Assembly: GCF_003852425.1 (NCBI RefSeq)
Contig: NZ_QAJN01000010.1
Coordinates: forward strand, 248,724 to 312,723
Reading direction: 5' to 3'
Length of the DNA stretch: 64,000 bases
Source: Paucibacter sp. KBW04
Lineage (GTDB): Bacteria; Pseudomonadota; Gammaproteobacteria; Burkholderiales; Burkholderiaceae_C
Shown one piece after another: positions 35,519 to 44,893 of the stretch. Both the position numbers and the translations under genes were made by a program. The notes below the pieces were generated by a model that was given only the letters and a program-made list of their open reading frames with translations, did not search any database and was not told the origin of the DNA. Position 1 is the stretch's first letter. The number at the start of each line of letters is the position of its first letter.

Positions 35519-36577
35519 TTAACTCAGATGGGCTTCGGCTTGGTGCCTGGCCTCATGCGCCTCCACCTGGGCCGCAATACCGCTGCGCGACTGGCTCGCC
35601 AGCTGAGCCACCGCCCGCACGTCCATGGCCTTGTACTGGTGGTCGGACCAAATCTGCCGCCAGCGTCGCGAGCCCGCCTGGCCATTCCACAAGCCCAGGG
35701 CATGGCGCATGGCCTGGGTCCAGGGCCGGCCCGAGGCGACCTGCTGCTCCAGATACTGCAGCCAGTCGGCCTCCACCTGTTCCCGGCTTTGCGCCGGCCC
35801 GGCCTGGCCGAAAAAGCGCTGGTCCCAGCCCGCCATCTGCCAGGGCTCGTGATAGGCCTGGCGGCCCACCATCACCCCGTCCACATGCTGGAGCTGCTCG
35901 GCAATTTCGTCGTCGCTCTTGATACCACCGTTGAGCACGATGGTCAGCTGCGGGAACTCGCGCTTGAGCTGGTGCACCAGCTCATAGCGCAGCGGCGGCA
36001 CCTCCCGATTCTCCTTGGGCGAGAGCCCTTGCAACCAGGCGTTACGGGCATGAACGATGAAGACCTCGCAGCCGGCATCGGCGATCTGGCCCACAAAGTC
36101 CCGCACGAATTCGTAGCTTTCAATCTTGTCGATGCCGATGCGGTGCTTGACCGTGACGGGTAAGCTCACCGCATCCCGCATGGCCTTGACGCCATCGGCC
36201 ACCAGGCCAGGCTCGGCCATCAGACAGGCGCCAAACGCGCCGCGCTGCACCCGCTCACTGGGGCAGCCGCAATTGAGATTGACCTCGTCATAGCCCCATT
36301 GCTCCGCGAGCTTGGCGCAGGCCGCCAGATCGGCCGGCTCCGAGCCCCCCAGCTGCAAAGCGACCGGGTGCTCCACCTCGTTGAAATCCAGATGCCGAGG
36401 CTTGTCACCATGCAGCAAGGCCCCGGTCGTCACCATCTCGGTATAGAGCAGGGTTCTGCGAGTCAGCAGGCGATGGAAGGTCCGACAGTGCTTGTCTGTC
36501 CAATCGAGCATGGGGGCAACACTCAAACGCCAAGGTGAGAACGTTTCGCTAATTTGTTGACTGACTTCGTTCTTCAT
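35519..36577 (-). CDS. dusA: tRNA-dihydrouridine(20/20a) synthase DusA
   Basis: 352 residues from ATG 36577, with GAGAAG upstream; a longer frame to 36637 is not supported. TIM-barrel FMN enzyme that reduces U20/U20a in tRNA. DusA-type motifs: VAPMLDWTDKHCRTFHR, YTEMVTTGAL, LQLGGSEPADLA, VNLNCGCPSERVQ followed by GAFGACLM with the catalytic Cys, TVKHRIGID, and VHARNAWLQGLSPKENREVPPL. The DWTD and ARNAWL signatures separate DusA from DusB/C. It is divergent from fumC. Confidence 0.95.
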   Translation of the reverse strand: MKNEVSQQISETFSPWRLSVAPMLDWTDKHCRTFHRLLTRRTLLYTEMVTTGALLHGDKPRHLDFNEVEHPVALQLGGSEPADLAACAKLAEQWGYDEVNLNCGCPSERVQRGAFGACLMAEPGLVADGVKAMRDAVSLPVTVKHRIGIDKIESYEFVRDFVGQIADAGCEVFIVHARNAWLQGLSPKENREVPPLRYELVHQLKREFPQLTIVLNGGIKSDDEIAEQLQHVDGVMVGRQAYHEPWQMAGWDQRFFGQAGPAQSREQVEADWLQYLEQQVASGRPWTQAMRHALGLWNGQAGSRRWRQIWSDHQYKAMDVRAVAQLASQSRSGIAAQVEAHEARHQAEAHLS

Positions 36578-36863
36578 CTTCTCGTTTTTACGCAAATCTA
36601 CTTTGAAAGTCTTACCGGCCGTATCTGTTCGCCCCATCTGCCACCCAAGGTGCAGGCGAAACGCCCCCCGCGCCGAAAGTTGCTGCCACCGCGTCCAAGC
36701 AAGGCGCCGCCCTCATTTTCTCAGACTTGGATTCATTCGGCTCGCGAGCCCAGTTAGGCCCATGAGGCGAATAAGAGTGGCCAAGCCAAGACCCTTCGCT
36801 TGAGGGCGAACGCCAAGGCTGACACACTGCCTGGCACCAGCCACTCACACAAGCGAGCCCCTT

Positions 36864-38273
36864 ATGAGTAGCACACGCCGCGAAACAGACAGCTTTGGTG
36901 AGGTGGAGGTGCCCGGCGATGCGCTATGGGGTGCCCAGAACGCGCGGAGTTTGGAGTTTTTCAAGATCGGCCAAGCGAGTGGCGATGGCCATCGCATGCC
37001 CTTGGCGCTGATCCATTCGCTGGCCTGGATCAAATGGGCTGCGGCCCGAGTCAATGCCGACTTGGGTCTGCTGGACCCGGTCAAGGCCCAAGCGATCGCG
37101 GCGGCAGCGCGAGAAGTCGCCAAAGCAGGCTTTGATGCGCAGTTCCCCCTGTCCGTGTGGCAAACCGGTTCGGGCACGCAGAGCCATATGAATGTCAACG
37201 AGGTCGTGGCCAGCCTGGCCTCCCAGGCCCTGGGGGGCGGCCTGGGCTCGCAACGCTCGGTTCACCCCAATGACCATGTCAATCTGGGTCAATCCTCCAA
37301 CGATGTGTTCCCCAGCGCCATGCACCTCGCCGTGGCCCTGCAATGCAAACAAGACTTGCTGCCCGCACTGCAGGAGTTGCGCGAGGCCTGCTCGCAGAAG
37401 GCTCGGGCATGGGCCGACCTGATCAAGATCGGCCGCACCCATGGCCAGGACGCCACCCCGGTCACCCTGGGGCAAGAGTTTGGCGGCTTTGCTGCGCAGC
37501 TGGATTTGTGCCGCGAGCAGATCGAGTTTTCACTCCATGCCGTGCACCGCCTGGCCCTGGGCGGGACGGCAGTCGGAACGGGTCTGAACACCCACGCCGA
37601 GTTCGGCGCAAGGGCGACGGCCCTGCTCGCCCAGGAACTCGATCTGCCGCTGAGCCAGGCCGACAATTTATTCGCCGCCATGGCGGGGCATGAGGCCTTG
37701 GTCGGCCTGCACAGCGGATTGAAGATGCTGGCCATCGCCCTGAGCAAAATTGCTTGCGACATTCGCCTGATGGGCAGCGGCCCGCGTGCCGGCCTGGGGG
37801 AGTTGCAACTGCCCGCCAATGAACCCGGCAGCTCCATCATGCCGGGCAAGGTCAACCCGACCCAGGTGGAGGCCTTGACCATGGTGTGCGCCCAGGTGAT
37901 GGGCCATGACACGGCCCTGGGCTTTGCCGCCTCGCAAGGCCAGTTCGAGCTGAATGTCTACAAGCCCTTGATCATTCTGAACTGCCTGGACAGCCTGAGC
38001 CTGCTTGCCGACGCGATGCGTAGCTTCAATCGTCATTGCCTGCAAGGCATGCAAGCGAATCCCGCGCGTATCGAAGCCTTGATGCAGTCATCGCTGATGC
38101 TGGTGACCGCCCTGGTGCCCCATATTGGCTATGACCGCGCGGCAGCCATCGCCAAGCGAGCGCATGAAAGTGGCAGCACCCTGCGCGCCGCGGCCCTGGA
38201 GCTGGGCACGGTCAGCGCCGCGGACTTCGACGCCTGGGTCGACCCGAGTCAGATGCTGGGCCCTAATCGCTAG
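36864..38273 (+). CDS. fumC: Fumarate hydratase class II
   Basis: 469 residues from ATG 36864. It interconverts fumarate and malate in the TCA cycle. The class II signature GSSIMPGKVNP is present, together with SGTQSHMNVNEVVAS, GRTHGQDATPVTLGQEF and the NDHVNLGQSSNDVFP substrate loop. Iron-free, oxygen-stable type. Length is normal. The 286-bp region between it and dusA must hold the divergent promoters, but no consensus pair stands out and the small frames there look spurious. Confidence 0.96.
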   Translation: MSSTRRETDSFGEVEVPGDALWGAQNARSLEFFKIGQASGDGHRMPLALIHSLAWIKWAAARVNADLGLLDPVKAQAIAAAAREVAKAGFDAQFPLSVWQTGSGTQSHMNVNEVVASLASQALGGGLGSQRSVHPNDHVNLGQSSNDVFPSAMHLAVALQCKQDLLPALQELREACSQKARAWADLIKIGRTHGQDATPVTLGQEFGGFAAQLDLCREQIEFSLHAVHRLALGGTAVGTGLNTHAEFGARATALLAQELDLPLSQADNLFAAMAGHEALVGLHSGLKMLAIALSKIACDIRLMGSGPRAGLGELQLPANEPGSSIMPGKVNPTQVEALTMVCAQVMGHDTALGFAASQGQFELNVYKPLIILNCLDSLSLLADAMRSFNRHCLQGMQANPARIEALMQSSLMLVTALVPHIGYDRAAAIAKRAHESGSTLRAAALELGTVSAADFDAWVDPSQMLGPNR

Positions 38274-38414
38274 ACTCTGCGGCACAGCGCCCTCAACAGC
38301 CGCTTTCCCGGACTCGGCCAGATGGCGGGTTCGGGCCGGCTCGCCTTGGGTCCGCGGCCTTGCGAGGGGCTGCTTGCAGCGGCCAAGGCGGTTCACAAGA
38401 AATAATGCATCGCC

Positions 38415-38615
38415 ATGAAGAGCAAGCCCCCATCGACCTCCGCAAGCTCCCCCGCCCCCTTCAGAGGCAATAAGCAAAACCTGCCCAGCAAGCCCTGCCT
38501 TGCCTGTTGCAGGCCCATGAGTTGGCGCAAGCGCTGGGCACGGGATTGGGCGCAGGTGAAGTACTGCTCCGAGCGTTGCCGCAAAGCCGGCCCGGCGGCG
38601 GCGTCGGGCGTATGA
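38415..38615 (+). CDS. DUF2256 small zinc-ribbon-like protein
   Basis: 66 residues. A basic N-terminus (GNKQNLPSKP) is followed by CLACCRPMSWRKRWARDW and YCSERCRKA, which gives two cysteine pairs suited to a metal site. This is the DUF2256 family. The family is often encoded beside cryptochrome/photolyase genes, and here its stop overlaps the photolyase ATG (ATGA), a strong sign of joint function. The molecular role is unknown. Confidence 0.85.
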   Translation: MKSKPPSTSASSPAPFRGNKQNLPSKPCLACCRPMSWRKRWARDWAQVKYCSERCRKAGPAAASGV

Positions 38616-40162
38616 GTTCGCTGCGCCGCCTCGTCATCGTCCTGGGTGACCAACTCGATCTGCAGGCCCAGGTCTTCGATGACTTCGACCCCACACAGGA
38701 CGCCGTGTGGATGGCCGAAGTGCGCGAAGAAAGCACGCATGTGTGGTCTAGCAAGCAACGCAGCGCACTCTTTCTTTCGGCCATGCGCCATTTTGCGCAG
38801 ACGCTGCAAGCGGCCGGTTGGCCCCTGCACTACACCCGCATCGACGAGCCTGAAAACCGAGGCAGCCTGGCGGCCGAGTTGGCGGCAGCCATCGAGGCGC
38901 TTGCCCCAACACAGGTGCTGATGACCGCGCCCGGTGACTGGCGTGTCTGGCGAGCGCTCAAGGCCGTGGTGGCCGAGGCAGGTTTGAAGCTGGAGGTCCA
39001 GGACGATCGCCACTTCTACACCACGGTGCGTGAGTTTGCGGCCCACGCCAAGGGCCGCAAGCCCTTGCGGCTGGAGTACTTTTATCGAGAACTGCGTCAG
39101 CGCCACCAAATTCTGATGCAGGACGGCAAGCCTCTCGGCGGCCGCTGGAACTTCGACGACGAGAACCGCGAGTCATTTGGCCCCGCGGGCCCCGGCCCGC
39201 TGCCACCACGCCTCAGCTTCGCGCCGGACCCCATCACCCGTGAAGTGATGGATTGGGTCAATCAACACTTCGCCCAACACCCCGGTCGGCTGGAGTCCTT
39301 CGACTGGCCGGTGACGCGCGAACAAGCTTTGCAGGCCTTGCAGTGCTTTATCGAACAGCGCCTGCCCTTGTTTGGCCGCTACGAAGACGCCATGTGGCCG
39401 GGCGAGCCCTGGCTCTACCACTCGCAACTCTCCGCCGCCCTCAACCTCAAACTGCTGAGCGCGCGCGAAGTGGTCAGCAGCGCCGAGCGCGCCTACCGCG
39501 ACGGCCTTGTGCCCTTGCAAAGCGCCGAGGGTTTCATTCGGCAAATTCTGGGTTGGCGCGAGTATGTGCGCGGGATCTACTGGACGCAGATGCCTCACTA
39601 CCTCGAACAAAACGCACTCGGCGCCACGCTTGATTTACCCGCCTGGTACTGGACAGGGCAGACTGAGATGGCCTGCCTGCGCGAAGCCATCCAACAGAGC
39701 TTGAACCACGGCTATGCCCACCACATCCAGCGCCTGATGGTGACGGGCTTGTTCGCCCTCTTGCTCGGCGTGCAGCCCAAGCAGGTCCATGCCTGGTACC
39801 TCGCCGTCTATGTGGACGCGGTGGAATGGGTAGAACTGCCCAACACCCTGGGCATGAGTCAGTTTGGCGACGGCGGCCTGATGGCCAGCAAGCCCTATGT
39901 GGCCAGCGGCAAATACATCCAGCGCATGGGCGGCCCCTGCGCCAGCTGCCGCTACGACCCGGCGCAGCGCCTGGGTGAGAACGCCTGCCCCTACACCACC
40001 CTGTACTGGGACTTTCTGATGCGTCACCACGCCTCCCTGGCCGCCAACCCACGCATGGTGATGCAGCTGAAGAACTTGGCACGTTTGAGCGCGTCCGATC
40101 AGCAGGCGATTCAGGCGCGCGCTCAAGCCATCCGCGCCGACGAGTTGGGCGCGCCTACCTGA
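38612..40162 (+). CDS. Iron-sulfur bacterial cryptochrome/(6-4) photolyase (PhrB-like)
   Basis: 516 residues from ATG 38612, overlapping the DUF2256 gene. The N-terminal Rossmann part begins RRLVIVLGDQLD; the FAD-binding part has WPGEPWLYHSQLSAALN, FIRQILGWREYVRGIYW and the LPNTLGMSQFGDGG block. Cysteines 355, 443, 446 and 459 are spaced 88, 3 and 13 residues apart, exactly as the four [4Fe-4S] ligands of Agrobacterium PhrB (350, 438, 441, 454). That places it in the FeS-BCP class, which repairs (6-4) photoproducts with light. No separate photolyase gene is in the window. Confidence 0.93.
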   Translation: MSSLRRLVIVLGDQLDLQAQVFDDFDPTQDAVWMAEVREESTHVWSSKQRSALFLSAMRHFAQTLQAAGWPLHYTRIDEPENRGSLAAELAAAIEALAPTQVLMTAPGDWRVWRALKAVVAEAGLKLEVQDDRHFYTTVREFAAHAKGRKPLRLEYFYRELRQRHQILMQDGKPLGGRWNFDDENRESFGPAGPGPLPPRLSFAPDPITREVMDWVNQHFAQHPGRLESFDWPVTREQALQALQCFIEQRLPLFGRYEDAMWPGEPWLYHSQLSAALNLKLLSAREVVSSAERAYRDGLVPLQSAEGFIRQILGWREYVRGIYWTQMPHYLEQNALGATLDLPAWYWTGQTEMACLREAIQQSLNHGYAHHIQRLMVTGLFALLLGVQPKQVHAWYLAVYVDAVEWVELPNTLGMSQFGDGGLMASKPYVASGKYIQRMGGPCASCRYDPAQRLGENACPYTTLYWDFLMRHHASLAANPRMVMQLKNLARLSASDQQAIQARAQAIRADELGAPT

Positions 40163-40244
40163 GCCACGCTGTCGACCCGAGGACCCTGGCAGTCCAAACC
40201 GCTATTCGCACAAGTCAAGCTACATTCGGCGCAAGGAGATCCGC

Positions 40245-41180
40245 ATGCAGCACAAGGAATGGGTGGACAAGGCCAAGGGCGTGGGCATTGTGTGCGTGGT
40301 GGCCGGCCATGTCTTGAGCCCAGGGCCAGCGACGCGGGCCATCTACCTCTGGCACATGCCCTTGTTCTTTGTGCTCAGCGGCTATTTGTTCAGCCCCCGG
40401 CCCCTGCTGGCCTATGCCCGGCAAAAGGCTTTGCACCTGCTCCTGCCCTACGCCTCTTTCCTGCTCCTGTTCTCACTGCCAGCCTTGCTGCAGGGGCAGT
40501 ACTGGCAGCTCTGGAAAATGGCCTACGGCGGCCGAGCCTTGACGGGCAGTTGGGGCACGTTCTGGTTCGTACCGATTCTGTTCTTGACCCAGCAAACAGC
40601 CAATCTGCTGATTCAAAAATGGACGCAGGCCGGTCTTGCCGTGGCCGCCCTGGCCTGCTTGCTGGTGGCCAACTTTCTACCCCAGGGCCTTGGGCTGCCT
40701 TGGGCGCTGGATGTGCTGCTGTTTGCCTTCCCGCTTTTTTGCATGGGCTATCGCTGCAAAGGGCGCGAACCCCAGTCGCTTTGGATTTCGGCCCTGGGGC
40801 TGCTGGGTTTGCTGCTCAGCGCAGCCGGGCTCTTGCCCTCGCTGGACCTGAAACAAGGCGACTACGGCTGGCCGCTGCTGAGCCTGGTATTTTCATTGGC
40901 CGCCGTGCATCTGGTCTGCCAGTTATGCGGCCTGCGCAGCCTCACGCTGGGTCGCTTCGATGTGCTGGCCAGCCTGGGCCGGGCCTCCATGACCCTGATG
41001 TTTGTTCACCCCGCCTTGTTCAGGTACTTGCGGGATGACTTGCATCTGATCAGCAACCAGGGCCTGCTCATGCTCTGTGCCCTGCTCGGCCCTTGGCTGC
41101 TGCACCAGCTGCTGTCCCGCTGGGCGTTCACGCGACGGCTGTTTCTGGGCGACTGGCATGGCAAGTCGCGGCCGGCCTAG
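40245..41180 (+). CDS. Acyltransferase 3 family membrane protein
   Basis: 311 residues with about ten hydrophobic segments. The N-terminus KEWVDKAKGVGIVCVVAGHV, followed by IYLWHMPLFFVLSGYLF, is the family signature; the His in AGHV is the conserved residue implicated in catalysis. Members O-acylate polysaccharides, peptidoglycan or exported sugars at the inner membrane. Substrate is unknown because no glycan genes adjoin. AAGGAG precedes the ATG. It stands alone, convergent with the next lipoprotein gene. Confidence 0.88.
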   Translation: MQHKEWVDKAKGVGIVCVVAGHVLSPGPATRAIYLWHMPLFFVLSGYLFSPRPLLAYARQKALHLLLPYASFLLLFSLPALLQGQYWQLWKMAYGGRALTGSWGTFWFVPILFLTQQTANLLIQKWTQAGLAVAALACLLVANFLPQGLGLPWALDVLLFAFPLFCMGYRCKGREPQSLWISALGLLGLLLSAAGLLPSLDLKQGDYGWPLLSLVFSLAAVHLVCQLCGLRSLTLGRFDVLASLGRASMTLMFVHPALFRYLRDDLHLISNQGLLMLCALLGPWLLHQLLSRWAFTRRLFLGDWHGKSRPA

Positions 41181-41207
41181 CGTGGAACAGCACTGGCTCA
41201 AAAGAAC

Positions 41208-41723
41208 TCAGGGGCAGGCTTTGCCCTGATGCACACCGCGCAGAAACGCCCTGCGCGATTGCCCGGCCACCAAGGCGGCCGTCACCTCGCCCGAATGCCG
41301 CTCGGCGCCGGTCAGCTTGCGCACCCAGCCGCGAAAGGGCAGCAGGTTTTCGCTGGCACTGCGCAGAGCACCAAAGGCTGCATCACCGGCGGCCGCACCG
41401 CCCTTGGCCAGCAGGTCCAGCTGCTCCTTGCGTGCGGGCGAATCGATGTCGGGGCCCAAGGCCTGCTCCAGCGCGGCCAGCTCGGTGTTCAGCGCGGCAC
41501 AAGCGCCGTCACCGGGCAGCCGATAAGGCGCCTCGTGGGCATGTTGGAGTATCTCGGGGATCTTGGTCTTGACCAGATTCAAGTCTTGCAAGGGCGCGGT
41601 AACGGCGTCGGTCACACGGGCCTCGGTGCCAGGTTTGGCCCCGCCCGCTTCCGGTGTGGCGCAGCCCGCGATCAGCACGAGCGAGCAGGTGGACAAGAGC
41701 AAGACTGAAGGGGAAAGACGCAT
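41208..41723 (-). CDS. Putative lipoprotein, unknown function
   Basis: 171 residues from ATG 41723 with AAGGAG eight bases upstream; the open frame reaches 41972 but would overlap the MFS gene. A lipoprotein signal with lipobox IAGC is followed by a helical domain (TKIPEILQHAHEAPYRLPG, CAALNTELAALEQALGPD) and a basic C-terminus. The pattern is like small conserved envelope lipoproteins of Burkholderiales; no function is known. Confidence 0.75.
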   Translation of the reverse strand: MRLSPSVLLLSTCSLVLIAGCATPEAGGAKPGTEARVTDAVTAPLQDLNLVKTKIPEILQHAHEAPYRLPGDGACAALNTELAALEQALGPDIDSPARKEQLDLLAKGGAAAGDAAFGALRSASENLLPFRGWVRKLTGAERHSGEVTAALVAGQSRRAFLRGVHQGKACP

Positions 41724-41826
41724 GGTTCCGGATCTCCTTTGAAGCAAACAATGGCCGAATATGGCGGCGACAAACTCCTCCCAGGAGCCGGTGCGCGGCT
41801 TCAGTTTGCCAGAGAAAACGGGGCGC

Positions 41827-43116
41827 TCAGCGCTGGGCCGCGTCGGTGAAGAGATGCGGGTGTTGATGCCCGTACCAACCTCGCACCTGTTCATGATCTT
41901 GCGCAAACATTTCGCGCAGCCCCGGAACCCAGAAGAAACCCAGGCTGCTGAGTGCCGCCGCCAAACCAACACCCATATAGACCTGGCTGACCGAGTACTG
42001 GCTCAGGGCCAGGCCGGTTGCGGCCGGGCCCAAGCTGGCGGCGATCTGCAAGCTCATCATGCTGACCGCATTGAGCCGGGAGCGAAACGCCGCCGGAATC
42101 GCCAGCATGCGGTGCGACTGCCCCACCAGCACCCCGCAGGAGTTGGCCATGCCCACCAGGGCCAGGGCCGCCACCAGCACGAGGCCCTGCTCCGTCCAGC
42201 CCGCCAACATCAGGCCCAGGCCTTGGGCGACCGTGGCCGCCACCCGTATGGCGTAGCGACCGATGTGTTTGCTGACCCATGCCGCCACCCCAAAAGCGCC
42301 GAGCAGCATGCCCAGGGCCAGACCGGCCTCCGCCGCCCCCAGCCAGGCACCGGACAAGCCCATGGCCTTGATCTTCAACGGCACCAGCATCGTGATGCCG
42401 GGCAAGAGGCAGCAGGTGCTGACCAAGCTCACCAGGGTCCAGCCTCTTTCGGTCGGGATGTGCCAGGCGGCGCGCAAACCCTGGCTCAAATCACCCAGCC
42501 ATGTCTTGCGCGAAGCGCCATGGCTGCCCACAGGCGCGGCCGGAATGGCCGACACCGCCCAGATGGCCCCGGCGATCAGCCCACATTGCAGCCACATGGC
42601 CCAGCCCGTCCCCAGGCTCAGCGCTGCGCCGGCCAGGGCCGGGCCCAGGATGCGGCCCACGCTCTGCGCGCTGCGCTGCAAACTCAGCGCCTGAGGCAGC
42701 TCGGCTGCAGGCACCAGCTCGGCGGCAATGCTCATGGAGGCCGGCGCCATCAAGGCCCCGCCCAAGGCCCCCAGCACGCTCACCAACAAGATCCAGTGCA
42801 AGTGATAGACCTCGATGCTCACCAACAAGGCCAGGCATAGCGCCAGAACGAGCTGCAGCCCCAGGCCCAGCCGAATCAGCTCGCGCTTGGGCAATCGATC
42901 GCCCAGGGGCGAGAGCAAGGGCGTGAAGCACAGCGCCGAGAGCGCGGCAACGACCCCGTACAAGGCCAGATGCGGCGCCCCCCCATGGCTGACGATCCAC
43001 CAGGGCATGGCCACATGACCCACCATCATGGCCAGGATGGTCATGGCCTCGCTGAGCAGCAGGCCCCGAAAGGCATCGCCCAGGCTGCGGGTCTTGGCAT
43101 CCAGGCGCTTGATCAT
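41827..43116 (-). CDS. MFS transporter
   Basis: 429 residues, about 12 hydrophobic segments. The loop motif LGDRLPKRELIRLGLG after the second helix pair is the MFS motif A region (usually GxxxDRxGRR). The layout resembles enterobactin-exporter-like (EntS/MFS_3) drug and siderophore transporters. The start is nine bases after the fhs stop, so the two are probably co-transcribed, although a link in function is not obvious. Substrate unknown. Confidence 0.88.
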   Translation of the reverse strand: MIKRLDAKTRSLGDAFRGLLLSEAMTILAMMVGHVAMPWWIVSHGGAPHLALYGVVAALSALCFTPLLSPLGDRLPKRELIRLGLGLQLVLALCLALLVSIEVYHLHWILLVSVLGALGGALMAPASMSIAAELVPAAELPQALSLQRSAQSVGRILGPALAGAALSLGTGWAMWLQCGLIAGAIWAVSAIPAAPVGSHGASRKTWLGDLSQGLRAAWHIPTERGWTLVSLVSTCCLLPGITMLVPLKIKAMGLSGAWLGAAEAGLALGMLLGAFGVAAWVSKHIGRYAIRVAATVAQGLGLMLAGWTEQGLVLVAALALVGMANSCGVLVGQSHRMLAIPAAFRSRLNAVSMMSLQIAASLGPAATGLALSQYSVSQVYMGVGLAAALSSLGFFWVPGLREMFAQDHEQVRGWYGHQHPHLFTDAAQR

Positions 43117-43125
43117 TGGGAGGGC

Positions 43126-44805
43126 TTAGAACAGACCGGTGATGCGGCCTTGCGCGTCCACCGCGATGCGCTCGGCGGCGGGCTGCTTGGGCAGGCCCGG
43201 CATGGTCATGATCTCGCCGCAGATGGCCACCACAAACTCGGCGCCCGCCGCCAGGCGAAGCTCGCGCACCTTGAGCACATGGCCGCTGGCCGCGCCGCGC
43301 AGGCTGGGATCGCTGCTGAAGGAGTAAGGCGTCTTGGCGATGCAAACCGGCAGATGACCCCAGCCCGCGGCCTGCCAGTCTTGCAGCTGGGTCTGGGCCT
43401 TGGCCTCGAACTGCACATCGACGGCGCGATAGATCTTGCTGGCCACGGCGCGAATCTTGTCGGCCAGGGACGCCTCGTCCGGATAGAGCTGGGCGGCCGG
43501 CTTGGCTGCGCTGGCCTCGCACAGCGCCGCCACCTGACGCGCCAATTCAGCGGCGCCCGCCCCGCCCTCGGCCCAATGCGTGGCCAGCACGCAGGCCACG
43601 CCCAGGGCCTCGCAGGCCTGGCGGATGACGGCGATCTCTTCCGCCGTGTCGCTGTCAAAGCGGTTGATGGAGACCACCACCGGCAGCGCGTAATGTTGCT
43701 GGATGTTCTCCACATGGCGGCGCAGATTGGCCAGGCCTTCGTGCAGGCTCTGGATGCCATCGGAGCCGGGCTTCTTGGCATCGGCGCCGCCGTGGAATTT
43801 GAGCGCGCGCACGGTGGCGACGAGCACGGCACAAGCCGGCTTGAGCCCGGCCTTGCGGCATTTGATGTCGATGAATTTCTCGGCGCCCAGGTCAGCGCCA
43901 AAGCCGGCCTCGGTGACCACATAGTCGGCCAGCTTCAAGGCCGTCTGCGTGGCGATGACCGAGTTGCAACCGTGGGCGATATTGGCGAAGGGGCCGCCGT
44001 GAACGAAGGCCAGATTGCCCTCCAGGGTCTGCACCAGATTGGGCGCCAGCGCGTCCTTCAGCAAGGCCGTCATCGCGCCATCGGCCTTGAGCTCGCGGGC
44101 CGTGACCGGCTGCTTGGTGGCGGTGAAGCCCACCACGATATTGCCCAGGCGGCGCTGCAGATCGGCCATGCTGGTGGCCAGGCACAGAATCGCCATCACC
44201 TCGGAAGCGACCACGATGTCAAAGCCGTCTTGACGCGGATAGCCATTGGCGGGCCCGCCCAAGCCCACGGTGATGTCGCGCAAGGCGCGGTCATTCATGT
44301 CCACCACCCGGCGCCAGGTGATGCGGCGAACATCCAGACCCAAGGCGTTGCCGTGATGGATATGGTTGTCGATCAAGGCGGCCAGCAGATTGTTGGCCAG
44401 GGCGATGGCGTGGAAGTCACCGGTGAAGTGAAGGTTGATGTCCTCCATGGGCACGACCTGGGCATGGCCGCCGCCGGCCGCCCCGCCCTTCATGCCAAAG
44501 CAAGGGCCTAGCGAGGGCTCGCGCAGGCAGATGATGGCTTTTTTGCCGATGTGATTGAGGGCGTCACCCAGGCCCACCGTGGTGGTGGTCTTGCCCTCGC
44601 CGGGTGGCGTGGGCGAGATGGCGGTGACCAGCACCAGATGCCCGTTCTTCTCGCCTTGCAAGGCCTCGACCTGGGCCAGGCTGAGCTTGGCCTTGTAGTG
44701 CCCGATGGGACTGAGCGCATCCTCGGGCAAGCCCAGTTTTTGATGCGCAAGAGGCAGGATTTTTTGCAGGGTGGCGGCTTGGGCAATCTCGATGTCGGTG
44801 GGCAT
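43126..44805 (-). CDS. fhs: Formate-tetrahydrofolate ligase
   Basis: 559 residues from ATG 44805, with AAGGA upstream; the frame extends to 44841 without support. It makes 10-formyl-THF from formate, THF and ATP for one-carbon metabolism. Motifs: [19 protein letters not shown] (ATP-binding loop), [18 protein letters not shown], and [11 protein letters not shown]. Length matches the family. A strong terminator of the upstream gene lies between it and the acyl-CoA enzyme, so it has its own promoter. The MFS gene follows directly. Confidence 0.97.
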   Translation of the reverse strand: MPTDIEIAQAATLQKILPLAHQKLGLPEDALSPIGHYKAKLSLAQVEALQGEKNGHLVLVTAISPTPPGEGKTTTTVGLGDALNHIGKKAIICLREPSLGPCFGMKGGAAGGGHAQVVPMEDINLHFTGDFHAIALANNLLAALIDNHIHHGNALGLDVRRITWRRVVDMNDRALRDITVGLGGPANGYPRQDGFDIVVASEVMAILCLATSMADLQRRLGNIVVGFTATKQPVTARELKADGAMTALLKDALAPNLVQTLEGNLAFVHGGPFANIAHGCNSVIATQTALKLADYVVTEAGFGADLGAEKFIDIKCRKAGLKPACAVLVATVRALKFHGGADAKKPGSDGIQSLHEGLANLRRHVENIQQHYALPVVVSINRFDSDTAEEIAVIRQACEALGVACVLATHWAEGGAGAAELARQVAALCEASAAKPAAQLYPDEASLADKIRAVASKIYRAVDVQFEAKAQTQLQDWQAAGWGHLPVCIAKTPYSFSSDPSLRGAASGHVLKVRELRLAAGAEFVVAICGEIMTMPGLPKQPAAERIAVDAQGRITGLF

Positions 44806-44835
44806 CTTGGCGGGTCCTTGAGGGTATGAACCAGA

Positions 44836-44871
44836 AAACAAAAAAGGCGAAACCCTGGTGGGGCTTCGCCT
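44836..44871 (-). terminator. Rho-independent terminator
   Basis: AGGCGAA (44845-44851) pairs with TTCGCCT (44865-44871) and the stem extends inward through CCC/GGG. On the minus strand it is followed by TTTTTTGTTTT. It ends the transcript of the EamA and acyl-CoA hydrolase genes just before fhs. Confidence 0.85.
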
Positions 44872-44893
44872 GGATTATCTATGCCTGAAGGCC

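Noticed and set aside
36578-36863. Small frames between dusA and fumC
   Set aside because: They overlap each other in several frames, lack a ribosome site and resemble no family; the stretch is a divergent promoter region.
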